The notes under the pieces: model-generated
What the model saw: only the letters and a program-made list of their open reading frames with translations
The model's database searches: none
Told to the model about the DNA's origin: nothing
Part shown: positions 34,233 to 41,405 of the stretch, piece after piece
How positions within the stretch are numbered: position 1 is the first letter of the stretch
Layout: every line of letters starts with the position of its first letter
Assembly: GCA_023434025.1 (NCBI GenBank)
Contig: JAEYTL010000009.1
Coordinates: 1-54,368 of the forward strand
Length of the DNA: 54,368 nucleotides
Source of the DNA: Bacteroidota bacterium
Lineage (GTDB): Bacteria > Bacteroidota > Bacteroidia > Flavobacteriales > Flavobacteriaceae
Direction: 5' to 3'
Position numbers and translations under genes: made by a program

Positions 34233-35012
34233 ATGACAAACGTAAAAGAAATGAGTGTAGAAGAGAAGTTAAGAGCACTCTATGACTTGCAGTTAATCGA
34301 CTCAAGAATTGATGAAATCAGAAACGTAAGAGGTGAATTGCCGCTTGAAGTACAAGATTTAGAAGATGAAGTAGCAGGTTTAAAAGCACGTAACGAAAAA
34401 TTAAAAGCCGATTTGGAGCAGATTGATGACCAGATCAAAGCGAAAAAAAATGCTATTGAAGCCCACAAAGAGGGAATTAAAAAATACAGCGAGCAACAAA
34501 AAAATGTACGCAACAACAGAGAATTCAACTCCTTGACCAAAGAAATTGAATTTCAGGAATTAGAAATTCAGCTGAATGAAAAGCACATTAAAGAGCTAAA
34601 AGCTTCTATTGAATACAAAAAACAACAGGTAGCCGATTCACAGGAAAAATTAAGCACCAAACAAAGTCATCTGGAGCATAAAAAAGCGGAATTAGGCGAT
34701 ATCATGTCGGAGACACAAAAAGAAGAAGAGTATTTAACCAAGCTTTCGGCAGAATATGCTGCAAAAATTGAAGACCGGTTGTTGGCTGCTTACCAGCGGA
34801 TCCGCAACAGTGTCAGAAACGGTTTAGCCGTTGTTTCCATCGAACGGGGAGCCTCGGCCGGATCATTCTTTACAATTCCGCCGCAAACACAGGTTGAAAT
34901 TGCAGCCCGTAAAAAAATCCTGACCGACGAACACAGCGGAAGAATTCTGGTAGATAATGTGTTGGCCGCCGAAGAAAAAGAAAAAATGGAAAGCATCTTT
35001 GCTACTATCTAA
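34233..35012 (+). CDS. CT398-like coiled-coil protein with degenerate zinc ribbon
   Basis: A 259-aa protein. Residues 1-180 are a long antiparallel coiled coil, as in the Chlamydia CT398 family. The C-terminal domain normally holds four Cys as GACGGC...CEYCGRIL. Here the same positions read RGASAGSFFTIPPQ and TDEHSGRILVD, with no cysteine in the whole protein, so it cannot bind zinc that way. It is coupled to the Nif3 gene (3 bp). A strong terminator ends the transcript directly after the stop. The role is unknown; the family has been linked to sigma54 and secretion components in Chlamydia. Confidence 0.85.
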   Translation: MTNVKEMSVEEKLRALYDLQLIDSRIDEIRNVRGELPLEVQDLEDEVAGLKARNEKLKADLEQIDDQIKAKKNAIEAHKEGIKKYSEQQKNVRNNREFNSLTKEIEFQELEIQLNEKHIKELKASIEYKKQQVADSQEKLSTKQSHLEHKKAELGDIMSETQKEEEYLTKLSAEYAAKIEDRLLAAYQRIRNSVRNGLAVVSIERGASAGSFFTIPPQTQVEIAARKKILTDEHSGRILVDNVLAAEEKEKMESIFATI

Positions 35013-35017
35013 CAATC

Positions 35018-35041
35018 AAACCCCGGAACCGGGGTTTTTTT
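35018..35041 (+). terminator. Intrinsic terminator after the Nif3 operon
   Basis: CCCCGG (35021-35026) pairs with CCGGGG (35029-35034), extended by AAA/TTT, and is followed by seven T to 35041. The next start codon, ATG at 35042, begins immediately after the T-run. Confidence 0.85.
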
Positions 35042-35887
35042 ATGAATACAATTTTCAAGACATTAATAATAAAAGCAGTTGGTTTATACATTAACTGTCT
35101 GAGCTATATTTTTCCGGAGAAAGCCACAAAATTAGCCTACCGGTTTTTCAGTGAACCCCGTGCCGGAAAGCTGAAGCCGGAATCAATTCCCGAAATTTTA
35201 AAGAAAGCTGAAATTGAAATCATTTCATCAGACACTTATCATTTCCCGATTTATAAATGGCAGGGTAACGAGACCAGAATACTGTTAGTACACGGCTGGG
35301 AAAGCAATGCTTCACGCTGGGAACCCCTGTTTCCGTTTCTGCAAAAATCGGGCTGCACCATTTTGGCTATCGATGCACCTGCCCACGGTTTGTCATCCGG
35401 CAGCGAATTCAATGTTCCTCAATACGCCGACTTTATTCAAACGGTGTTTCAGAAATATGAACCACAGATTTTAATCGGGCATTCAGCCGGAGGATTAACC
35501 AGTTTGTATTTTCAGCATCACTATAAATTCACTTCACTGCAAAAAATGGTTTTGTTGGGAGCTCCGTCTGACCTGGATATTATCATTCAGAACTATGCCG
35601 GTTTGCTGGGTTTAAACAACAAGGTTATTGAACGGATGAATGATTATTTTTTAAAACGTTTCAACATAAACCCGGTTGATTTTTCAGGAAAAAAATTTGC
35701 TGCCACCCTATCCGTTCCCGGCATTCTGTCTCATGACAAAGAAGACAGTTCTGTACGCTTTGAAGAAAGCAAAAAAATTGAAACCGCCTGGAAAAACGTA
35801 ACGTTTATTGAAACAAAAGGACTGGGTCACAGCATGCACGACAAGACACTGTATGCACAAATCGAAACGTTTTTATTTACTGCTTGA
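35042..35887 (+). CDS. Alpha/beta-fold hydrolase
   Basis: A 281-aa hydrolase. LLVHGWESNASRW supplies the oxyanion hole, IGHSAGGLTSLYF the nucleophile Ser, and ETKGLGHSMH the catalytic His. An N-terminal amphipathic segment (residues 1-35) may contact the membrane. Substrate unknown. The start codon directly abuts the terminator of the preceding operon, so there is no visible promoter, and expression may depend on read-through. The 3' end overlaps the convergent peptidase gene by 11 bp. Confidence 0.85.
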   Translation: MNTIFKTLIIKAVGLYINCLSYIFPEKATKLAYRFFSEPRAGKLKPESIPEILKKAEIEIISSDTYHFPIYKWQGNETRILLVHGWESNASRWEPLFPFLQKSGCTILAIDAPAHGLSSGSEFNVPQYADFIQTVFQKYEPQILIGHSAGGLTSLYFQHHYKFTSLQKMVLLGAPSDLDIIIQNYAGLLGLNNKVIERMNDYFLKRFNINPVDFSGKKFAATLSVPGILSHDKEDSSVRFEESKKIETAWKNVTFIETKGLGHSMHDKTLYAQIETFLFTA

Positions 35888-37550
35888 TTATCTTTTTGGT
35901 GGCCGACTGCTTTCCGTCTGACACTTTTACAAAATACATTCCTCCCGCTAAACCGGAAAGATCAAGTTCTCTGCTGCCCGGCATTTCTGATTGAAAAACG
36001 GATTGTCCTAACGCATTAAAAATTTCAACGGAAGCTGTTTCAGACAAATCCTGCTGCGTTAAAAACTTCAGCCGGTTTTGTACCGGATTGGGAAAAACCG
36101 TAAATTCAGTTTTATTCACCACATCCAGCCCTAACAGATAATCATCATATACCCGTTGCACCGCAGCCTCCATATTCGGAAAAGGCCCGATATTTCCGGC
36201 AGACGGATTGCCCTGGGGTATTCCGGTATCCTGTAAAACAGTCCGCAATTGCGGTCCGGTTAAATAATTCCCGGTTAAACTGTGGTGATACGACTGCAAC
36301 ACAATCGCACAGGCGGCCACCAGCGGTGTTGCCGAGCTGGTGCCCGAAAAATTGGTATATGCCTGGTTAAAATCCCCGCCAATCTGCATTAAATCCCCAT
36401 ACCCGCAAGCAAAAACATTCTGAGACCATCCCTGCACATCTACCCTTGAACCGTAGGTACTGTATGAAATTTTGTTATGGGCTAAGTTTGATGTTCCTCC
36501 ACCAACCAGTATGGCTCCGCTGTTTCCGCGACCCATATAACCCGTAAAAAGATTACTGTCTAAATTCTGGTTGCCGTTTCCGGCTGCTGCCACAATCACT
36601 ATTCCCGCATCTGAGGCCGCTTTGGTCAGGTCCCAGATGACATTATTATATTCTGCCGGCACATAATCCGTATCGCCCGGTGCCGGACCATTGGCCTGCA
36701 TTTCATAAATAATGATATCTCCGGCTGTAGAATTTTGAATAGATTGATTCACTGCATTAATTCTGTTGTACCCCGATTCCTGCCATTCCGGAAAAAGAAT
36801 CATCTCAGTCACTTCATGGGCCAGACCGGTTGTACCGTAACCGCCCGGGTCAGCCATAATAATGCCGAAAACAGGCGTTCCATGTTCCGTATATTCTATT
36901 GTTGCTGCCGAAGACACAGTCATCCCCGGAGCAATAAAAGCATTTACTTCGTTCAGATCCTCATGATTATAATTGAATCCGTATTCTACATCCCGTACGC
37001 GGATTCCGGCTCCCTTTAACCCTAAATCCCAGGCATATTGCATGTTTAAACCGGGATTGGGGCCGATGTAGGTCTGGTTTACAATAAAATCAGGGGTGGT
37101 GGGCGGAATATCAAGGGGCGGCTTTACCGGCTCCAATGAAATTAATTCCGCATAATGGACGGCATTAAATTTTTCGAACTCTCCTGCCAGCAAAAGCAGT
37201 TTTTCATTCGAAGGCTGATCAACAATCACCCTGAAAATCGCTTTTAAATGACGGATTGCCGCAGCATTACCGCTGTATTGTAACGCATTTTTTTCCAATT
37301 CCTGCCATTTTTCATCCGAAAACACAATGGTTTTTTCAAAGTTTAACTGAAAATCATTAACCAGCGAAGCAATTTCCGGAAACCGGCTGACAATAGATTC
37401 TTTAGTATCCAGTGCCACATCTGTTTTAAAAGAAACATACAGTGCGTGTTCAGCACTGTTTGAATCTAAATGAAACTGGTTTTTTCTGGATTGGCCATAC
37501 AGTAAGACAGAAACCAGAAAAGCGGACAGGAGCAGTAGTTTTTTCATCAT
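35877..37550 (-). CDS. Secreted S8 (subtilisin-like) peptidase with T9SS type A sorting domain
   Basis: A 557-aa protein. The signal peptide MMKKLLLLSAFLVSVLLYGQ is followed by a propeptide-like region to about residue 150. The catalytic triad is Asp D187 (RVRDVEYGF), His H223 (EHGTPVFGI) and Ser S405 (SGTSSATPL); AAAGNGNQN holds the oxyanion Asn. The C-terminal 75 residues (VFPNPVQNRLKF ... GLAGGMYFVKVSDG ... KKIIKQ) are a T9SS type A signal for outer-membrane transport and anchoring. It is likely an extracellular protease. It is the clearest marker of a Bacteroidota host in the window. Confidence 0.93.
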   Translation of the reverse strand: MMKKLLLLSAFLVSVLLYGQSRKNQFHLDSNSAEHALYVSFKTDVALDTKESIVSRFPEIASLVNDFQLNFEKTIVFSDEKWQELEKNALQYSGNAAAIRHLKAIFRVIVDQPSNEKLLLLAGEFEKFNAVHYAELISLEPVKPPLDIPPTTPDFIVNQTYIGPNPGLNMQYAWDLGLKGAGIRVRDVEYGFNYNHEDLNEVNAFIAPGMTVSSAATIEYTEHGTPVFGIIMADPGGYGTTGLAHEVTEMILFPEWQESGYNRINAVNQSIQNSTAGDIIIYEMQANGPAPGDTDYVPAEYNNVIWDLTKAASDAGIVIVAAAGNGNQNLDSNLFTGYMGRGNSGAILVGGGTSNLAHNKISYSTYGSRVDVQGWSQNVFACGYGDLMQIGGDFNQAYTNFSGTSSATPLVAACAIVLQSYHHSLTGNYLTGPQLRTVLQDTGIPQGNPSAGNIGPFPNMEAAVQRVYDDYLLGLDVVNKTEFTVFPNPVQNRLKFLTQQDLSETASVEIFNALGQSVFQSEMPGSRELDLSGLAGGMYFVKVSDGKQSATKKIIKQ

Positions 37551-37648
37551 AGGTATCTCATTTATAGAGGCAATTTTCCGGCAAGGTACTAAATTTCTTT
37601 TATACTGTTTTTTAAATGGCTATGTTTCTGAAATCCATAAAATAAAAT

Positions 37649-37656
37649 TATTTTTG
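37649..37656 (+). promoter_or_regulatory. -7 element of rluF, possibly leaderless
   Basis: TATTTTTG matches TAnnTTTG and lies only four bases before the rluF ATG (37661). CTG at 37628-37630 is a weak -33 element with an 18-nt spacer. With the usual distance from -7 to +1 the transcript would start at or next to the A of ATG. Confidence 0.45.
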
Positions 37657-37660
37657 CACT

Positions 37661-38440
37661 ATGGAAGAAACAGGGAAACGCATCAATAAATTTTTATCGG
37701 AGTCCGGCTATTGTTCGCGTCGTGAAGCTGACCGGTTAATTGCGGAAGGACGTGTAACCATCAACGGTGCTGTGCCGGAAATGGGGACAAAAGTATTTGA
37801 CACCGATGAGATCCGTGTTAACGGCAAACTTATCCGGGAAAAGCAAGACAAACCGGTTTACCTGGCGTTTAACAAACCAGTGGGGATTGAATGCACCACC
37901 AACCAGAGTGTTCGCAACAACATTGTAGATTACATCAATTATCCGGAACGTATTTTTCCGATCGGCCGATTAGACAAAGCCAGCGAAGGGTTGATATTTA
38001 TGACGAACGACGGTGATATTGTGAATAAAATCCTGCGTGCCCGCAACAACCACGAAAAGGAATATATTGTAACGGTTGACAAACCGATCACCGACCGTTT
38101 TATCCGGAAAATGGGGAGCGGTGTACCCATTTTAGATACCGTTACCCGGAAGTGCAAAGTAGAACAAATCAGCAAATACATCTTCAAAATCGTATTAACG
38201 CAAGGGTTGAACCGCCAAATTCGCAGGATGTGTGAATATTTAGGCTATGAAGTAACTGCTTTGAAACGCATCCGGATCATCAACATTTCCTTAGATATTC
38301 TGGTGGGGAGATACCGCAATCTAACCGACGCAGAGATCAACGAACTGAACCAGCTGATAGAGCCGTCCAGCAAAACGGAAGAGGCGAGTTTACCAAAAGT
38401 GGAGGTGAGAAAGCCTGTTCAAATAAAGAGAAACAAGTAA
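37661..38440 (+). CDS. rluF: 23S rRNA pseudouridine synthase RluF
   Basis: A 259-aa enzyme. An S4 RNA-binding domain (RINKFLSESGYCSRREADRL) is followed by a pseudouridine synthase domain with catalytic Asp in GRLDKASEGLIF. NHEKEYIVTVDKPIT, GVPILDTVTRKCKV and LNRQIRRMCEYLGYEV closely match E. coli RluF, which modifies U2604 (and acts on tRNA-Tyr). A basic tail follows. The gene is transcribed alone between the S8 peptidase (divergent) and folD (convergent). Confidence 0.92.
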   Translation: MEETGKRINKFLSESGYCSRREADRLIAEGRVTINGAVPEMGTKVFDTDEIRVNGKLIREKQDKPVYLAFNKPVGIECTTNQSVRNNIVDYINYPERIFPIGRLDKASEGLIFMTNDGDIVNKILRARNNHEKEYIVTVDKPITDRFIRKMGSGVPILDTVTRKCKVEQISKYIFKIVLTQGLNRQIRRMCEYLGYEVTALKRIRIINISLDILVGRYRNLTDAEINELNQLIEPSSKTEEASLPKVEVRKPVQIKRNK

Positions 38441-38508
38441 TAGTTTACTTAATTTTATGCTGATCAGTATTTAGCAACTCTTTCACCTGCTCTCTTTTAG
38501 TAAAACCA

Positions 38509-38535
38509 AAAACCCAAGCTTATCACTTGGGTTTT
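38509..38535. terminator. Bidirectional terminator between rluF and folD
   Basis: AAAACCCAAG (38509-38518) pairs perfectly with CTTGGGTTTT (38526-38535) around a 7-nt loop. The A/T ends provide a U-tract in both directions, suiting the convergent genes. Confidence 0.85.
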
Positions 38536-38541
38536 ATTATT

Positions 38542-39429
38542 TTATCGTATCTTCAATCGTTTCTGCTCTCTTGCCAACAGCGTGTTTTTCAGCAACATCG
38601 CAATCGTCATGGGACCAACGCCGCCCGGAACAGGAGTAATAAAAGATGATTTTTTGCTTACATTTTCAAAATCCACATCACCGGTAATCCGGTAGCCTTT
38701 TTCGGTGGTTTCATCTGCAACACGGGTAATTCCCACATCAATCACCACCGCATCATCTTTCACCATTTCGGCTTTCAGGTAATTCGGAACCCCCAACGCC
38801 GTGATAATGATATCGGCCTGCGTAGTGATCTGGGCAATGTTTTTGGTATAACTGTGCGTTAAGGTTACGGTAGAATTTCCCGGAAAGCCTTTTCTGCCCA
38901 TCAGAATACTCATCGGCCTTCCCACAATGTGGCTTCTGCCGATCACAACCGTATGCTTTCCCTGCGTTTCCACGCCGTAACGTTCTAACAGTTCTAAAAT
39001 CCCAAACGGGGTGGCCGGTATAAAAGTGGTCATATCCAATGCCATTTTACCGAAGTTTTCCGGATGGAATCCGTCCACATCTTTATTAGGGTCAATTGCC
39101 ATCAGGACTTCCTGTGTATCTATCTGTTTAGGTAACGGCAACTGTACAATAAAGCCGTCTATATCCTCATCTTCGTTTAATTCTTTGATTTTTTTCAGCA
39201 ATTCCGTTTCCGAAGTGGTGTTGGGCATTTTAATCAAAGTGCTTTCAAAACCAACCCGTTCACAGGCTTTTACTTTACTGCCTACATAAGTGAGACTCGC
39301 TCCGTCATTCCCGACAATAACGGCAGCCAGGTGAGGTACTTTTTCGCCGTTGTCTTTCATTTTCTGCACCTCAGCAGCAATTTCATTCTTGATGTCTTCC
39401 GAAACTTTTTTACCGTCTAATAATTCCAT
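38542..39429 (-). CDS. folD: Methylenetetrahydrofolate dehydrogenase/cyclohydrolase
   Basis: A 295-aa bifunctional enzyme interconverting methylene-, methenyl- and formyl-tetrahydrofolate. TYVGSKVKACERVG carries the catalytic Tyr and Lys. GFIVQLPLPKQ is the folate-binding signature, VVIGRSHIVGRPMSILM binds NAD(P), and TPVPGGVGPMTIAML is the second signature. Length is normal. It is 68 bp downstream of ffh on the same strand, but a terminator lies between them. Confidence 0.96.
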   Translation of the reverse strand: MELLDGKKVSEDIKNEIAAEVQKMKDNGEKVPHLAAVIVGNDGASLTYVGSKVKACERVGFESTLIKMPNTTSETELLKKIKELNEDEDIDGFIVQLPLPKQIDTQEVLMAIDPNKDVDGFHPENFGKMALDMTTFIPATPFGILELLERYGVETQGKHTVVIGRSHIVGRPMSILMGRKGFPGNSTVTLTHSYTKNIAQITTQADIIITALGVPNYLKAEMVKDDAVVIDVGITRVADETTEKGYRITGDVDFENVSKKSSFITPVPGGVGPMTIAMLLKNTLLAREQKRLKIR

Positions 39430-39452
39430 GTATCTGTGTTTTAGTTGTGTTG

Positions 39453-39483
39453 TAAAAAAAGTAAGACGCGATTTATCGCGTCT
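39453..39483 (-). terminator. Intrinsic terminator of ffh
   Basis: On the minus strand AGACGCGAT (39483-39475) pairs with ATCGCGTCT (39472-39464) around AA, followed shortly by a run of T (A at 39454-39460 on the + strand). It starts 15 bp after the ffh stop. Confidence 0.8.
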
Positions 39484-39497
39484 GTCCTGTCAAAAAA

Positions 39498-40835
39498 TTA
39501 TCGCATTCCTTTCATGCCGCCCATCATTCTGGCGAGGTTTTTTCCGCCGCCGCCCTGCATCATCTTCATCATTTTACTCATCTGGTCAAACTGCTTCATC
39601 AGCTGGTTCACCTGTTCCACTTTGGTGCCGGAACCTTTGGCGATGCGTATTTTTCTTTTTCCGTCAATGATTGCCGGCTTACTTCGCTCCGTAGGCGTCA
39701 TCGAATGAATGATGGCTTCAATGTGCTTGAACGCATCGTCTTCGATCTCCACATCCTTCAGGGCTTTACCGGCTCCGGGAATCATGCCGACCAGGTCTTT
39801 CATGTTCCCCATTTTTTTGATCTGCTGGATCTGGGTCAGGAAATCATCAAAACCAAACTCGTTTTTGGCTATCTTCTTCTGCAGTTTACGGGCTTCTTCT
39901 TCGTTATACTGTTCCTGGGCTCTTTCCACTAACGACACAACATCACCCATGCCTAGAATCCTGTCGGCCATACGGGACGGATAGAACACATCAATGGCTT
40001 CCATCTTTTCGCCCGTACCGATGAACTTGATCGGCTTGTTGACCACCGATTTAATCGTAATGGCGGCTCCACCACGGGTATCACCGTCTAATTTGGTCAG
40101 GATAACCCCGTCAAAATTCAGCCGGTCGTTAAACGCTTTGGCAGTATTCACGGCATCCTGCCCCGTCATGGCATCCACCACAAACAAGGTTTCCTGAGGC
40201 TGAATGGCTTTGTGCACATTGGCAATCTCGTTCATCATCTGCTCATCAATGGCCAGACGACCGGCCGTATCGACAATCACAACGTTAAACCCGTTTGATT
40301 TGGCATATTTAATGGCGTTCTGAGCAATGTCAACCGCATTTTTATTGTCGGGTTCCGAATACACTTCTACCCCGATCTGGTCTCCTACCACATGCAGCTG
40401 GTTGATCGCCGCCGGGCGATAGATATCACACGCTACCAAAAGCGGTTTCTTTCCTTTTTTGGTTTTGAGGAAGTTGGCTAATTTTCCGGAAAAAGTGGTT
40501 TTACCCGACCCTTGTAAACCGGACATCAGAATCACGGAGGGCTGACCGGATAGGTTGATGCCTACTTCTGAACCGCCCATCAATTCGGTTAATTCGTCTT
40601 TTACCAGCTTGACCATCAACTGGCCGGGCTGCAGCGAGGTCAATACGTTCTGACCCAATGCCTTTTCCTTGACGGAATTCGTAAAATCTTTCGCAATTTT
40701 AAAATTCACGTCGGCATCGAGCAACGCCCGCCGTACTTCTTTTAACGTATCGGCAACGTTTACTTCGGTAATTTTACCGTGACCTTTTAGGATATGAAGG
40801 GCTTTGTCGAGTTTATCGCTTAAATTACTGAACAT
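39498..40835 (-). CDS. ffh: Signal recognition particle GTPase Ffh/SRP54
   Basis: A 445-aa SRP protein that binds 4.5S RNA and nascent signal sequences. The N domain (residues 1-90) precedes the G domain: GLQGSGKTTFSGKLA (P-loop), DIYRPAA, DTAGRL, TKLDGDTRGGAA. The C-terminal M domain is methionine-rich (QFDQMSKMMKMMQGG, ARMMGGMKGM). It is the last clear core gene before the accessory region. Confidence 0.97.
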   Translation of the reverse strand: MFSNLSDKLDKALHILKGHGKITEVNVADTLKEVRRALLDADVNFKIAKDFTNSVKEKALGQNVLTSLQPGQLMVKLVKDELTELMGGSEVGINLSGQPSVILMSGLQGSGKTTFSGKLANFLKTKKGKKPLLVACDIYRPAAINQLHVVGDQIGVEVYSEPDNKNAVDIAQNAIKYAKSNGFNVVIVDTAGRLAIDEQMMNEIANVHKAIQPQETLFVVDAMTGQDAVNTAKAFNDRLNFDGVILTKLDGDTRGGAAITIKSVVNKPIKFIGTGEKMEAIDVFYPSRMADRILGMGDVVSLVERAQEQYNEEEARKLQKKIAKNEFGFDDFLTQIQQIKKMGNMKDLVGMIPGAGKALKDVEIEDDAFKHIEAIIHSMTPTERSKPAIIDGKRKIRIAKGSGTKVEQVNQLMKQFDQMSKMMKMMQGGGGKNLARMMGGMKGMR

Positions 40836-40860
40836 AATTTGGATTTTCGTTAATGAGGTG

Positions 40861-40868
40861 CAAATTTA
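40861..40868 (-). promoter_or_regulatory. Candidate -7 element for ffh
   Basis: Reads TAAATTTG on the minus strand, 25 bases before the ffh start. The -33 element is weak. Confidence 0.4.
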
Positions 40869-41227
40869 AGCATTTGGAATTGAAGTTTATTATTGTTTGG
40901 AAGAATAATTAAAAACTGAAAATAAACTATATGCTGTAAACACACCGTCATTTGCAGGGTCTTTATAAGAAGGTTTGGCGGAATGAGAGCATGAAGACTA
41001 CTTGATCCCAGTAAAAAAACAGCTCTTCATTTTTCAAGCTCATTGTGAATCAACGACCTATTAAAAGCAAAATTTTATTTTTTGTTAACAATTATTTATT
41101 TTTTTAACACAACTAATCACTTTTTATCTATCTTAGCTATTCCAAAAACGAATTTGCCGGTCGGCAAGATAATCTCCTGTCTATTTTTTAGTGGTTTACG
41201 GGTATCCGTAAAAAGATTTGGTTGGGA

Positions 41228-41235
41228 TACTTTTG
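41228..41235 (+). promoter_or_regulatory. Possible promoter reading into the cassette array
   Basis: TACTTTTG matches TAnnTTTG about 160 bases before the left recombination point (41397|41398). No good -33 is seen. The 49-nt leader of cassette 1 has no promoter of its own, so an external promoter of this kind would be needed. Confidence 0.25.
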
Positions 41236-41396
41236 TTTTGTAATGACAATTAAAAGTACAAATGCAATTTCTTTGTAAAAAAATGAAGAGATTAAAAGAA
41301 AATAACAATAAGATTAAAAATTGAATAATAAAAAAACTTTCGCTTATTCATCTCTAATTAGATGTATAAACGAATGTTTGTTTCGTATATAAACTA

Positions 41397-41405
41397 GTTA
41401 TCGGT
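41397..41405 (+). other. Left boundary of the cassette array (G|TT recombination point)
   Basis: GTTATCGGT at 41397-41405 is the exact reverse complement of ACCGATAAC at 43158-43166, the 5' box of the first attC-like site. In an integron this is expected where cassette 1 joined the preceding att site, with the cut between G41397 and T41398. Confidence 0.7.

Larger units (their letters stand above)
40836..41396. other. Non-coding AT-rich region between ffh and the cassette array
   Basis: No convincing gene is present. CAAATTTA at 40861-40868 is a minus-strand TAAATTTG, suited to ffh. TACTTTTG at 41228-41235 is a + strand TAnnTTTG that could drive transcription into the array. Hairpins are TTGCC/GGCAA (41154-41167), TTTACGG/CCGTAAA (41195-41212), CATCT/AGATG (about 41349-41364) and CGAA/TTCG (about 41371-41385). 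By position this segment would contain any attI-like or leader sequence of the array. No integrase is encoded. Confidence 0.5.

Noticed and set aside
41117..41308. 63-codon minus-strand frame before the cassette array
   Set aside because: It crosses two perfect hairpins in AT-rich non-coding DNA and has no family features.
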